DNA from: Mermis nigrescens
Taxonomy: Eukaryota > Nematoda > Enoplea > Mermithida > Mermithidae
Assembly: GCA_036768485.1 (NCBI GenBank)
Contig: JAVLUZ010000154.1
Coordinates: forward strand, 41,447,646-41,511,645
DNA length: 64,000 bases
Direction of reading: 5' to 3'
The number at the start of each line of letters is the position of its first letter. Within the stretch, counting starts at the first letter, position 1. Both the position numbers and the translations under genes were made by a program. The notes under the pieces are model-generated. The model was not told where the DNA came from, searched no databases, and saw only the letters and a program-made list of their open reading frames with translations. Of this stretch, positions 11,326 through 21,822 are shown piece after piece.

Positions 11326-14300
11326 TGACCCGCACAATTTTCGATTTTTGTCGTCCAAAATGTGCCTTTTTTACTCGTTTTAGCGACGCTTTGGCTCTGA
11401 TAAGTCAAATTTTTGATTACTTATTTTTAAGCTATATGGTATTCAATTAGCAATTTTTTTAGAATAAATATGGTAAAAATTTTCTAACGGACCTAACGCT
11501 AATTCATATGCAAAATGCGTTAAATCCTTGATATTTCGTTACAAAGATGGATAAGCTTGCAGATGCTGAGGATACTACTACTTTTTATGCTCCATATCTT
11601 GCAAGAAGCACGAAATGTTTGTTGCCAGCAAAAAAACATTTTTTACTAAAAAAACGTTTTTTTTGACTGGCAGGACCGTTTATTCATGACTTATGCTACG
11701 AAAACAAATCATTGATAAAAAGTGGCCAAAAATCTGTCAAAAAATATACAGTTCGTTATCTCGTCCACGTACATATACATTTGTTAAGCCGAAGGGGTGA
11801 TCGCTCCGACCCCTGAGATCGGTACCTATGTCAATTAGTCATATATAATTAGAGATTTTTACTTTTTTGGCAAACTCATCGAGAATACACAAAGAAGTTA
11901 TTTTGATACACTGGAAAATAACTGAACAAAATATGACACGTAAGCATTCCGGTGATAAAATATGATATGTACCTAGATACATTTTCATGAATCGGAGCTA
12001 AGTTTAATACATAAATCGTTGACAACTTTATTCTTGAAATTTTTCGATGCGATCTCACGATTATTATTATCCGGGATTCGTTGAATTATCGAAAAAATTT
12101 ATTATTCTATATTTTGAATTCATTTTGAAAAATTTAAAAATCTATTTTTCTGTTACAATTTGAAAAAACAACAAAAAGTGATTCACTACGACGCAGTACA
12201 TATATGTGAAATGTCACAGATGTATGCGAAAATTATTTAACTATTTTTACGAGAAGTATATCAGAGGTACGCACCTATGAAGTTATTAAAATAAGTCAAT
12301 AAAATTGTATTATAAGTCTCGAAATATATTGTGTACTCTCTGACGAGAAGTAGGTTTATCGACTGAAGTATTGAAAACAATTATGTACATGCAGCAATTG
12401 TACAATGGTTTCTGTTATAAAGAATAAGGTTAATGAAACTAACTGACTCAGAAATTGCGAATTAACAATTTTGTAATATTCATTCACCAATAAACCGTAA
12501 TTTGCAAGACATTGCAGAACGTTCGATCATTCAGAATTGTTATTGCGACTATAATTCCATACCATTTCGGCAAAATCAACTAAAATACTTTTGATTTTAT
12601 CCCACACAAATCAGCATTATGTAGGAATGAATTTTCTTCTCATAATGGGCAAATGGGTGTTCTGGGGGAATGAAATTTCGAAGTGTCTTTTTGGGCTCGA
12701 AAATGTTGAATAGGCGTACACATCGTTTTCGGCGTTTCTGACCATGCTCTACCTTTCTAGGGCATAAAAACGAAAAATTCTAATAAAATCAGAAAAGTCG
12801 AATAAATTTAACAAAATATAATTAAAACACGAGTTATAGCATGAAGTGCCGGACTTTAGAGCAACTATGTACATAGATAGCTGAACCCGCTTAAAACAGC
12901 ACCTTTTCTGCGAATTTGCAGGTAATTCATGAAACTTTAAAAAATGCCGAATTCTGGTGAAAAGGGATTTCCGTGGCCCCAAGATCATGTACGGCAGTAC
13001 CTCCATACATATATCCATATCTATTGATTGGAACTCTGGCATGTTGCTCGAAGGTCGGTGATCAGTTTGATGCACTTATTCGTAATTGGTTAGTCTGTTT
13101 CATTTAACTTTGAGGTTTTCTTCAATTTAATCTGCATCATATCAGGCTACAAAAGTGGTTTAAACTTATGATGCAGTAATGCGATTTGGCAATAGCGAGC
13201 GTCGTACCATAAGCCGATACACTGTAGAATATCACAACTATACTGTTAATTTAAATCACTTTTGTAAGCACTTTAAATATTTTTCCAAAACCTTAAATTT
13301 AAATGAAACGGACTATTACTTCGGCAAACCAAAGTCTTGCTAAGCTTATCAGTCATGTGCATCGACTGGTCTGATACTGAGAGGGGGCCAGTCATAGAGC
13401 CTTTTTGGAGTCAAAACGGACTCTGAAACTGGTCCCATTATTCCATTCTGGGGGTTTACTTACAGTAGTGTGCAAAAGTTTAGAGCCAGTGTGCGTTATC
13501 TGTGAATCGACTATTTATTATATAGTGATTACGCTTTTATCCGATCAAAAACATTTAAAAGCGAATACTCAGTTTATGAAACATCAATTCTGGGATTGGA
13601 GCTCTGTTGCTGAGTCTCTGACGTTGAAAGTGCCGAAATAAGCCGTAAAACCGATGCGTATGTGTACCAAAATAACAAATATCATCGCACAACTATTATT
13701 TTCTATGCTTACAGTCTTTTTAGTGCATAAAACTTTAAATCTATTAAGAGGCCGATAGTAAGCAAACTCCTCTAATTCAATAATAAAATTTGAAGTTATT
13801 TTCATCGAATAAACGAGAACATTTCCGAAATTTTATGCACGTTATATTATGGCAGTGTCCAGCGAATTTCATCATTTAGATCGATTAGAATCCGTATCAT
13901 TTGTTAATCTTATAACTGATTTTCAATTGAAAATGCGCAGAAATGCATAAATGTCCTTTTTTCTCGAATTTTAAGTTGTACGCCTCCAACTATTTCAGGA
14001 AATAATTCATAAAATACGCAAATATCAACTGAACTATTCGGAAATCCCACCAGAGTACAAAATATTCCAAAAATGCCAAAACGATTAATAATTTATCACT
14101 GCCTTCTGTACAATACAAAATTAATTTCAGCTGTAGTCAGAAACATTTCTTTACTAAATTTCAACATTATGAACTATTTGCATAAGTTCAAGCAATACAG
14201 AATGACCTAAAGACTTTTCTAGACTCTACTATTACGACAAATATTATACTAAGCCTGAAAACGCTTGCAGATTCTGATTGAGCCACAAAAACTGGTCTAG

Positions 14301-14583
14301 AGACTTGTGATAAGTTAATTCGCTGATTTTCTTAGAAACTACTACAAGATTTGCGAAGTACGAGTAGCTTCCTGCTTCGTTTGAGCAGGTGGCTATAAAC
14401 TTTGCACAACTTTGTATTATCCGGAAATCGCAAACCTCAAACGTGCATGTCTGGAATGCGTCACGGCATGTTGTTAAATATACAGAACGCTACCCACATT
14501 ATGTGTGTGCGGCCATCCTTTTTCTTATAAATTTATCACAGCGAGTGCAAAATTTGTGCACCACTTCCCTCACAGCAACAACC
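11326..14583. other. Host flank, no gene recognised
   Basis: AT-rich sequence between copy C of R1 and the Polinton. The only repeat I can place is a diverged copy of the common dispersed repeat at about 12650-12980. Frames of 60-110 codons occur but none has a family motif, biased codon use or a plausible start. Nothing else is supported. Confidence 0.45.
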
Positions 14584-14588
14584 GTACA

Positions 14589-14800
14589 AGCAGTAAGGAG
14601 ACCCCCTGCAATCGCATTTTGGGGGGCGCCACACGTTATAACATGGGACGATGCTCCCTATCTTTTCTACTTGGGGGCGCCATGCGGGTGACCGCCTTCG
14701 GCTACCCCGCGAAAAGAAAAAAGTGCGGGATAGTCCGACGCATAACCACATGCGCGAATTCCAGTTGCTTCTAAAAAGTTAAAGTTATTTATAATGCGGA
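14589..14800 (+). repeat. Left terminal inverted repeat of the Polinton
   Basis: Matches the reverse complement of 43810-44244 (after removing the MITE there) through the blocks gtaaggagacc, aatcgcattttgggg, gccacacgttataac, ctacttgggggcgccatgcgg, gcataaccacatgcgcgaatt and ttgcttctaaaaagttaaag. Relative to the right copy it lacks about 34 bp around the tRNA-like B box. Confidence 0.82.
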
Positions 14801-14945
14801 TTCCATTGGCAAAGTGCCAAAAAAGATGGCAGCACATATGCGGTTCAACCCGTGAATTTAATGTTTTAAGTAGGCCATATAAGCGGATTTAATACACATT
14901 TTTGTCAAAAAGTGACTTATTTTAAGCAAAAAAAAAAAAAAACGA
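14801..14945. other. Polinton left internal non-coding stretch
   Basis: Sequence between the terminal repeat and the Merlin-like insertion, ending in a 15-A run. No gene or clear signal. Confidence 0.4.
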
Positions 14946-15710
14946 CGGTATTGGTGTAGTATGTCTCCACCTTTCCAAAAATGCATCCACCTAGGTGTAG
15001 CATGTCTCAACCTCACTTAAAGTAATTTTTTTATGGATAGGAAGACATCCAGCCTCCTTGGTGTGTCGCCATCTCGATAAAATTTTCTTTGTTTTTTTGT
15101 TTTTTATGTGTTTTTTTTTGTTGTTTTTTGCTTTTCTTTCTGTTTTTTGTTTTTTTTTTGTTTTTATCACTGAAAAAAATTATATCGTTAATTATTGCGA
15201 GACAAGTTCTAGAAAAAAGAACTAAATAAGGGGAAACTGTCTTGCTATTTCGGCGATGATGTCGTTGAAAGGCGTCTGGATATGCTGCTTCTTGTACCAA
15301 TATTGTGCTAAATGCCCTGGAAGCAAAGTAAGTGACGTGCCTCGCATTTTTCTAACAATTTCGGTTTTTACATGACCCCAGTTAGCTTCAATGCTTTGGG
15401 TGTGCGCACCTGTAATGGGATCTATGAAATTTTGCTGGTGGTTCACTGTTTGGTGTTTGTAGTTGTATCCCGGCCAGTTTTGTAAAAAAACAGCAAAAAA
15501 CAAAAAACAACAAAAAACACAAAAAACAAAAAAAACAAAAACAAAATAAACAAAACAAAACGAAAAGAAAAATTTTTATGGATATGGTGACACACCAAGG
15601 AAGCTGGATGTCTTCCTATCCATAAAAAAATCAATTTAGGTGAGGTGGAGACATGCTACACCTAGGTGGATGCATTTTTATACAGGTGGAGACATACTAC
15701 ACCAATACCG
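14946..15710. mobile_element. Defective Merlin/ISXO2-like transposon
   Basis: A 765-bp element with inverted repeats of about 145 bp: left CGGTATTGGTGTAGTATGTC, right its complement ending CCAATACCG. Further shared blocks are tgcatccacctaggtgtagc and ttatggataggaagacatcc. Inside the arms are T-rich (15090-15160) and A-rich (15482-15560) tracts that are also inverted relative to each other. The core carries a transposase fragment. No convincing target duplication was found. Confidence 0.75.
15222..15503 (-). pseudogene. ISXO2-like (IS1595/Merlin) transposase C-terminal fragment
   Basis: A 93-codon frame containing VNHQQNFIDPITGAHTQSIE followed by NWGHVK. This is the region of ISXO2-like DDE transposases holding the last catalytic acidic residue (IE..W) and the conserved HTQ.IE..W pattern. 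The N-terminal two thirds of a transposase, with the other two catalytic acids, are absent, so it cannot be active. The Merlin assignment rests on this motif plus the inverted repeats. Confidence 0.75.
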
Positions 15711-15730
15711 CATTCGACTATATCAAAAGT

Positions 15731-15895
15731 CTATAAATATCAAAAATTATTTCTGAAAATTGTCATCCCGACTAAGTCTATAAATATCGAAATTTTTCGC
15801 AGAAATTTGTCATCCGACTATATCAAAAGTCTATAAATATTAGAAATTTTCGAGTAAAAATTGTTATCCCACTAGAAATCAAAGTCTATAAATAT
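15731..15895 (+). promoter_or_regulatory. Four-copy CTATAAATAT array upstream of polymerase B
   Basis: The 10-mer CTATAAATAT occurs at 15731, 15778, 15831 and 15886, spaced 47-55 bp, within an imperfect tandem repeat that also holds catcc(c)gacta. It precedes the polymerase reading frame by about 170-330 bp. It differs by its last base from the CTATAAATACT found before the later genes, which suggests a gene-class-specific TATA-type promoter. Function is inferred from position and repetition. Confidence 0.6.
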
Positions 15896-16054
15896 TAAAA
15901 CTCTTTCTAATTTCAAATATATAAGTTTAGGAACTTTCTGGAAATTATGACTACAAACGTCAGAATTCCAGGGTTACTGGTCTCAGAAGGGCTAAAAATA
16001 GCCTTCACCGGCCGACCCCAGTAACTTTTTTTGAGGCCGGCTCAAACCGATCGC

Positions 16055-17434
16055 AGCTTCCGGAGCATAAGCTGCACACTTGCACAACATTTAACAAAAC
16101 ATTCACACGATCTAACAAGTTAAAGTGAGGCATGAGGAATCTGTGCACACAGGTGCTAAGTATCGCTGCCCTTCATGTGCATCACTTTTTAGGCTTCCTA
16201 GAAAGCTTTGTGCGCATTTTGAGACTAAGCACGTAGAAAAAAAGTGCATGTATTGTAACTCATCAGATCTTTTCTCAGACACTCATATGAAAGCATGCTT
16301 ACTAGTAAAAGCTAATCCAGGACTTAAATTAGAAAAGTTGAGCCTGTTCAGACTACAGTTATGCCTGAGGACAGTTTTCTTCCAGAAAATTTGTCCAACT
16401 ACCCTGATAATATTAGGGAGGAAGTCAGGAAGTATTGGAATTTGATACGTACAATTAAAAGCATAAATGATGTGCTAGATCATGCCTATAATTATCGCTG
16501 GGGAACCGGTAAATACTTAGATATGCTAAGTGATATTTTCAATATTGAAAAAGAAGCATTCCGCGTGATGCAGCATTAGGTTGTATTTTGAAAAATCGCG
16601 AAACTGGTGTAAGCAATTACTGGTATGCATGCCAAAATAATTTTACCCTTCTTGGAAAACCAGTTCTAATCAGAAACAGTGATGATGTGAAAAATTTAGC
16701 AGAAAAGCTTCAAGAAATCGATATTTAGGAAAAAATTCAGCCGCCCAGATACAAAATGGGGACTTCAGGCTATAACAAATGTAGAATTTTTGTAACCCCA
16801 CAGAAAAATTTTGTTGCTGGTTGCACTAATATTGAACTTCCCGAAACTAATGCATATCAACGACATACTATGCATATGACTTTTGACAGTAGCAGACACA
16901 GGTTTAAAGACAATCTCTGCTTTTTCCGTTGCTTAGCACAATGTCTTGTAGGCAATTTTGGTGCTGACACAATTTACAAGCTTTTCGTACAGTATTGTCA
17001 AAAGAAAAATATTCAAGCAAACACTGAAAATTTTGAAGGAGTTATATACACTGATTTGGAAAAGATAGAAAAATGGTTTTAAGTAGATATTCAGTGTTTT
17101 CATATTGATGCTGATAAGCAAACAGCCATTTGTTGGAAGAAAACGATCAGGAAATATGACAAGCTATTAAATTTAGACATTTCAATGACTGCCTCTGATC
17201 GAGCACACTATAGCTATATCATAAATCTCGATCAGTATGCAAAGCGATACCTGTGTATCATGTGCAGCAGATTATTCAAAAAATCTGAATATTTAAATGA
17301 ACATGCTAAACTATCTTTGTAATCAGGGTGAGACAAAGCACAAATTTCCAGGTGGAGTTTTTCAACTGAAGAAAACTGTTTTTGAAGAACTGGCTGATCT
17401 CGACATTCCAATAGAAAATCATTTCTGTCCTTAT
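16055..17434 (+). pseudogene. Polinton DNA polymerase B, N-terminal segment (zinc fingers), broken
   Basis: First of three segments of the protein-primed family B polymerase. It opens with C2H2 zinc fingers: one damaged (about 16073-16135) and one intact (YRCPSCASLF..CAHFETKH) at about 16152-16225. The N-terminal extension usual for Polinton polymerases follows, ending in a CIMCSRLFK zinc-binding-like motif near 17255. Frame changes near 16124, 16340 and 17335 and stops near 16577, 16726 and 17080 break it. The Gypsy element interrupts the codons that lead into the exonuclease domain: the text resumes at 27094 with YLAVYDFEAIL, the Exo I motif. Confidence 0.8.
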
Positions 17435-17679
17435 TGTAATGGGAATTGTTTCTTTTAATACACTCAAGCTGATATAACCTTTGTGCTGTAATATTCACGT
17501 TCGTCTTTAATAGTCAGATTTGAATAACCGTTTTACCGTTTATTTACTAATGCGTGTAAAATGACGCCGTGTCTTTAATGTAAATTTTTGTTTAACATTT
17601 AATGGTTTGACGTTCATTTTCGTGAGTGTTAGTGAGTCGGGCAATAAACGCTCGTAGGAACCAGCAGCTATTCGCAACA
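17435..17679 (+). repeat. 5' LTR of the Gypsy element
   Basis: Begins TGTAATGGGAATTG and ends ATTCGCAACA, the TG..CA ends of LTRs. 245 bp, the same length as the 3' LTR, with eight substitutions between them. Confidence 0.95.
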
Positions 17680-17695
17680 TGGTCCGTGAAACCGG
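17680..17695 (+). promoter_or_regulatory. Primer-binding site of the Gypsy element
   Basis: TGGTCCGTGAAACCGG follows the LTR directly. TGG pairs with the CCA end of a tRNA; I cannot say which tRNA supplies the primer. Confidence 0.65.
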
Positions 17696-17891
17696 ATTGT
17701 ATTTTGGATGAAAACGGTGCGTTACGTCAGGCGTTGTTCGAAAGATTTGCAGTTGATACTAGGACGCTTAGATAGTTACGACGAGCCTCTTAAGCTACAT
17801 GGTGTTGATTTAGCGACATACGGCGAGACGCGACGATTGATTTAGCGACATACATACGGCGGACGCTACATTATTTTATTGAGTAAGTAAA

Positions 17892-19568
17892 ATGGTGCTT
17901 GTTACAGTTAGTGAATTGTGCTGTCGTCGTTCGTACCCAGTAGAAAATCTTAGAGCCATTCTTCAACATTTAGCTTTAGGCACTGAGGGTAAGAGGAATG
18001 AGCTGGAAAATTGTTTGAAAGATTATGTTAAGGGCGAATTGAAAACGGCAGGCGTAAAAACGATTAATTCTAGTAGGGTAAACAAATATGGGATTGAAGT
18101 GCCCGAAGAATTAGTTTCTAGCCATAAGGATAATAGGTCAGATAGTGAATCTAGTGATTTAGCCTTAAATAACGTACTTGAGTTACCGGAGAATGATAAA
18201 AACTTGGGTGAGGATGAAAATCGTAAAAACGAGTTTGATGGTTTTGCTGACTTAAGAAACTTGATAAGCGATAACTTCGGAAAATTTGGTGATCATTTCG
18301 GAAAATTAAATGATAAAGTTTCTGGAATCGATAATAAATTCGAAAAGTTAGATGAACAAGTTACTGGAATTGATAATAAATTCGAAAAATTAGACGACAA
18401 AGTTGATCAGAAATTCGATGTTTTAACTTCTAGTATTGTTAATCTCGAATCGAATTTTACGAAAAAATTTGCTGATGTAGAAGCTTCTGTAGTAACACTC
18501 GAAGTGAAAACACATACGGACGTTTTACGCTTAGAACAAGAAATAAGGCACAGTGAATCACAGGTAGCAGATTTGAGGCACGATTTCAAGAAATTTACGA
18601 ACATTACGGAAAATAGCGTTGCGAAAAATTCTGAGTATAATAAGGAAATAATAAATGGAATTATAAATGAAGTGCATAGAGTAAGAGCTAAAGTTGATGC
18701 GCTAGGTACGTCACGAGAATTGTTTATGGACGGAGCCCATAATAATGTAGCTAATTTTGAATCTATCCGAGAAACGAAGGAATTTGAGCGGAAAATCGGA
18801 AAATCTGATAATGGTTCTCAGACTTCAAAAAAAGGGAAGGGAAGGAAATGTTCAGTTAGAAAACTTAGTGAAACATCTGGGTCGGAAGATGAGGGTTTGG
18901 ACGAAGTGAATTCGTTTAAAGTTCCTCGACATTTTGGTCCTTGTGACGGGAATAATGAAGAAATTTTTCTTGACTGGTTAGCAAAAATTGAGAGAACGGG
19001 CGAAACTTCCCGGTGGACAGATAGGTACAAATGTTTTATTATCGCAAATCTTGTTGAAAAGCGTGCCGCTTCAGCTTACGATAAGATACCTAAGGCTAAG
19101 CGTTTTTCGTGGAACACTTTAAAGCAGACTCTTGTTAGCCATCTTGTTCCTAAGCAGCATTTTGAAAGATTGCAAACTGATCTAAAACGGCTTAATCAAA
19201 AGTTTAACGAATCAGTCAGAGATTTTAACATGTCTTTTCGAGAACGCGTTAGAAAAGCTTACGCATCCGAACCGGCAGGTTTTAATGAAAAATTTTTAGT
19301 CGAAATCTACATTGACTTGTTGAATAGTGATGAAATTCGTTTGGAAGTTGCACGTCAACATCTGCATACATTAGATGAGGCAATGAATTTTGCTGAAAGT
19401 GAATCCTCTTTACGTGAGAGTATAATGCGAAAAAAATCGTTTGCACCTAGGATAGCGATGCTAGAAAATCCTGAACGAAGTTCGGAACAAACAAATAGGT
19501 CGTTGAGTAGATTTCCTGTAAGATCTTTTTCTGGAAATAATTCTCAAAGATCAATCACAACCTATTAA
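17892..19568 (+). CDS. gag: Gypsy Gag polyprotein
   Basis: Structural protein that packages the element RNA. 558 codons. Residues about 110-230 form a strongly heptad-patterned region with repeated IDNKFEKLD units, predicted coiled coil. About 345-500 match a retrotransposon gag capsid domain (WTDRYKCFIIANLVEKRAAS, then VSHLVPKQHFERLQ, then VRDFNMSFRERVRKAYAS). The frame stops at 19566 just before two CCHC zinc knuckles that sit in the next frame, so either one base has been gained here or expression uses a +1 shift in the overlap 19522-19568. Confidence 0.9.
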   Translation: MVLVTVSELCCRRSYPVENLRAILQHLALGTEGKRNELENCLKDYVKGELKTAGVKTINSSRVNKYGIEVPEELVSSHKDNRSDSESSDLALNNVLELPENDKNLGEDENRKNEFDGFADLRNLISDNFGKFGDHFGKLNDKVSGIDNKFEKLDEQVTGIDNKFEKLDDKVDQKFDVLTSSIVNLESNFTKKFADVEASVVTLEVKTHTDVLRLEQEIRHSESQVADLRHDFKKFTNITENSVAKNSEYNKEIINGIINEVHRVRAKVDALGTSRELFMDGAHNNVANFESIRETKEFERKIGKSDNGSQTSKKGKGRKCSVRKLSETSGSEDEGLDEVNSFKVPRHFGPCDGNNEEIFLDWLAKIERTGETSRWTDRYKCFIIANLVEKRAASAYDKIPKAKRFSWNTLKQTLVSHLVPKQHFERLQTDLKRLNQKFNESVRDFNMSFRERVRKAYASEPAGFNEKFLVEIYIDLLNSDEIRLEVARQHLHTLDEAMNFAESESSLRESIMRKKSFAPRIAMLENPERSSEQTNRSLSRFPVRSFSGNNSQRSITTY

Positions 19569-21822
19569 GTGTTATTTTTGTCAAGAAGTAGGGCACATAA
19601 AAAGAAATTGTCGAAAATTTTTAGCTGGTTCTGGCTTACCGTTTCAACGTAAATCAGCTACGTACGGTTATAAGTTTTGCGTTTTGTGTTCAACTGTGGG
19701 GCACGAGGCTGCAGAATGTTCTCGTTCAGCTATGCATTTGCAAGCTACTTCGAGCCAGTCTGCTGGGCAATCATTCATGGTTCCTCCTATGCCTCCTGTG
19801 AATCAGAATGCAGTCGTTAATTCAGCGTCTCCTGTTTTTACTAATTCTGAGCTCCCTACTTGCCTTACAATTAGTCGTAAGCGTTTTAGTCATTTAAAGC
19901 CGTTGATTAGCTTGATAGTAGGTTCTGCGCATCCTTTTAATGTAACCGTTTTTGTCGATTCTGGTAGTTCTTGCTCTTTAGTACATAGAAGAGTAATTGA
20001 TGAGCTTTCAAGTAATGGTGAGAAAGTAATAGAAAAACCATCAGACATAAAATCTATTCGATCGATTGATGGTCGTCCAATTAAATTCGATTCTGAGGTA
20101 GAACTGTCTTTAAGGTTACCGGACGGAAATCCCCAGACGATTTTTGGCAGTTTCTTGGTAACTGATTTAATGGAATTTGATTTTCTATTAGGCCAAGAAA
20201 TAATGGATTATTATGATATCTTTGCTCGTATTCATCATAGGCTAGTATCGGTAAAAGGCACTCATGTCTTTTTTATGGATGAAAACATAAAATCTGTCTC
20301 TTATAATGCTAAAATAAGTGTCGATAAAACGGTAGTGATTCCACCTAGGCACGTAATGTATTTAGATGGATTTTCTCATTTAGATGCGGAAGGGGACGAC
20401 GTAATTTTCACCCCTAGTGTTTCGGAAAAAGAACCTAAAATCGGATCTTTATTAACTGAAAGCGTAACTCAAATTGTTAATGGACGGATAAATCTGCATA
20501 TCGTAAACGTGTTAGATGAACCTGTTAAGCTATTTAAAAATCAGGTCGTAGGGTATATAGAACCATTCATAGAACCACAGCAGGTTACTGAAAGTAAGGA
20601 ATGTGAGGAAAATAAAGGAACACAAGCAGATACGGTATTAGCTGGAGTTGCGCTTAAGTTGACAGACTCGGTTTTAGCAGAAAGCGAAAAATACGAACTT
20701 ATCGAATTACTTCGGAAAAATGGAGACGTATTTTTCGAAATTTCTGGTAAACTCGGTAGAACGAATAAAGTTAAGCATAAAATCGACACTGGTAAAAATG
20801 ATGCTGTGAATCAACCTCTCCGTAGATTTCCAGAAGCCCTGAAAAATGTAGTGGATGGGGAAGTTGAAAAAATGAAATCACAAAATCTGATTCTGCCTTC
20901 TCAGAGTCCTTATCGTGCGAATATTGTTTTGGTGCCTAAAAAAGACGGTACACTTAGGCCGTGTGTAGATTTTCGTGCTTTGAATGCTATTACGAAAAAG
21001 GACGGGTACCCTATTCCGAGAATTGACGAAACTTTGGATTGTCTCGGTAAAGCTAAATTTTTCACCACTCTTGATTTAGCTTCCGGTTATTGGCAGGTTG
21101 AATTAGAAGAAAATAGCCGAGAAAAGACGGCTTTCGGGACCAGGAAGGGCTTATTTGAATTTTCAGTAATGCCTTTTGGGCTATGTAATGCGCCTAGTAC
21201 TTTTCAAAGGCTAATGGATTTAGTTTTGTCAGGATATCAGTGGGACTTTTGCCTTGTATATCTTGACGATATTATAATATTTTCCGAAACATTTGCCGAA
21301 CATATTGAGCATTTACAGAAAGTTTTTGATAGAATTCGCGAAGCGAATTTGACGCTTAAAATCGCTAAATGTAAATTCGGACGTGAAAAAGTATCGTTTC
21401 TCGGGCACATTGTTTCGAAAGATGGCATTCAAGCTGATCCAAAAAAGATAGAAAGTATTCAAAATTGGCCTGTTCCGAAAAATAAGCAAGACGTTGCTAG
21501 TTTCTTAGGTCTTTGCAGTTATTATCGGCGATTCTCGCAGAATTTTTCTGAAAAAGCGACTCCATTGTTAGACGTAAGTAAGCCTAAGGGTAATCCATTT
21601 AGTTGGGGTATGGAGCAACAAGGATCATTCGAGCGATTAAAGCAAGACGCTATGAATTATCCGATTCTAAGGTATCCCGATTTTAATAAAACTTTCATTG
21701 TTTATACGGATGCATGCGAAAACGGTCTTGGTGCGGTTTTAGGGCAAAAAGATGAGACAGGTGAGTGGGTTATCTGTTATGCCAGTAGAGTTTTAACTGA
21801 CGCCGAAAAAAGTACCACATAA
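19522..21822 (+). CDS. pol: Gypsy nucleocapsid-protease-RT-RNase H frame (truncated)
   Basis: Open from 19522; the first Met is at 19684. It starts with two zinc knuckles, CYFCQEVGHIKRNC and CVLCSTVGHEAAEC. An aspartic protease follows with FVDSGSSCSLV, then reverse transcriptase with GYWQVELEE, MPFGLCNAPSTFQRLM and the catalytic YLDD at about 21259, and the start of RNase H (YTDACENGLGAVL). The frame ends early at 21820 because the A run at 21806-21811 is one base short for continuity. RNase H continues in another frame, so full-length Pol cannot be made from this copy. Confidence 0.93.
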   Translation, partial: DLFLEIILKDQSQPIKCYFCQEVGHIKRNCRKFLAGSGLPFQRKSATYGYKFCVLCSTVGHEAAECSRSAMHLQATSSQSAGQSFMVPPMPPVNQNAVVNSASPVFTNSELPTCLTISRKRFSHLKPLISLIVGSAHPFNVTVFVDSGSSCSLVHRRVIDELSSNGEKVIEKPSDIKSIRSIDGRPIKFDSEVELSLRLPDGNPQTIFGSFLVTDLMEFDFLLGQEIMDYYDIFARIHHRLVSVKGTHVFFMDENIKSVSYNAKISVDKTVVIPPRHVMYLDGFSHLDAEGDDVIFTPSVSEKEPKIGSLLTESVTQIVNGRINLHIVNVLDEPVKLFKNQVVGYIEPFIEPQQVTESKECEENKGTQADTVLAGVALKLTDSVLAESEKYELIELLRKNGDVFFEISGKLGRTNKVKHKIDTGKNDAVNQPLRRFPEALKNVVDGEVEKMKSQNLILPSQSPYRANIVLVPKKDGTLRPCVDFRALNAITKKDGYPIPRIDETLDCLGKAKFFTTLDLASGYWQVELEENSREKTAFGTRKGLFEFSVMPFGLCNAPSTFQRLMDLVLSGYQWDFCLVYLDDIIIFSETFAEHIEHLQKVFDRIREANLTLKIAKCKFGREKVSFLGHIVSKDGIQADPKKIESIQNWPVPKNKQDVASFLGLCSYYRRFSQNFSEKATPLLDVSKPKGNPFSWGMEQQGSFERLKQDAMNYPILRYPDFNKTFIVYTDACENGLGAVLGQKDETGEWVICYASRVLTDAEKSTT

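Noticed and set aside
12749..13075. 108-codon minus-strand frame
   Set aside because: It overlaps a diverged copy of the common dispersed repeat and has no recognisable motif.
14584..14588. A perfect 6-bp target duplication for the 29.7-kb Polinton
   Set aside because: Only GTACA is shared exactly; GTACAC on the right needs a one-base loss on the left. The element call rests on its ends and genes instead.
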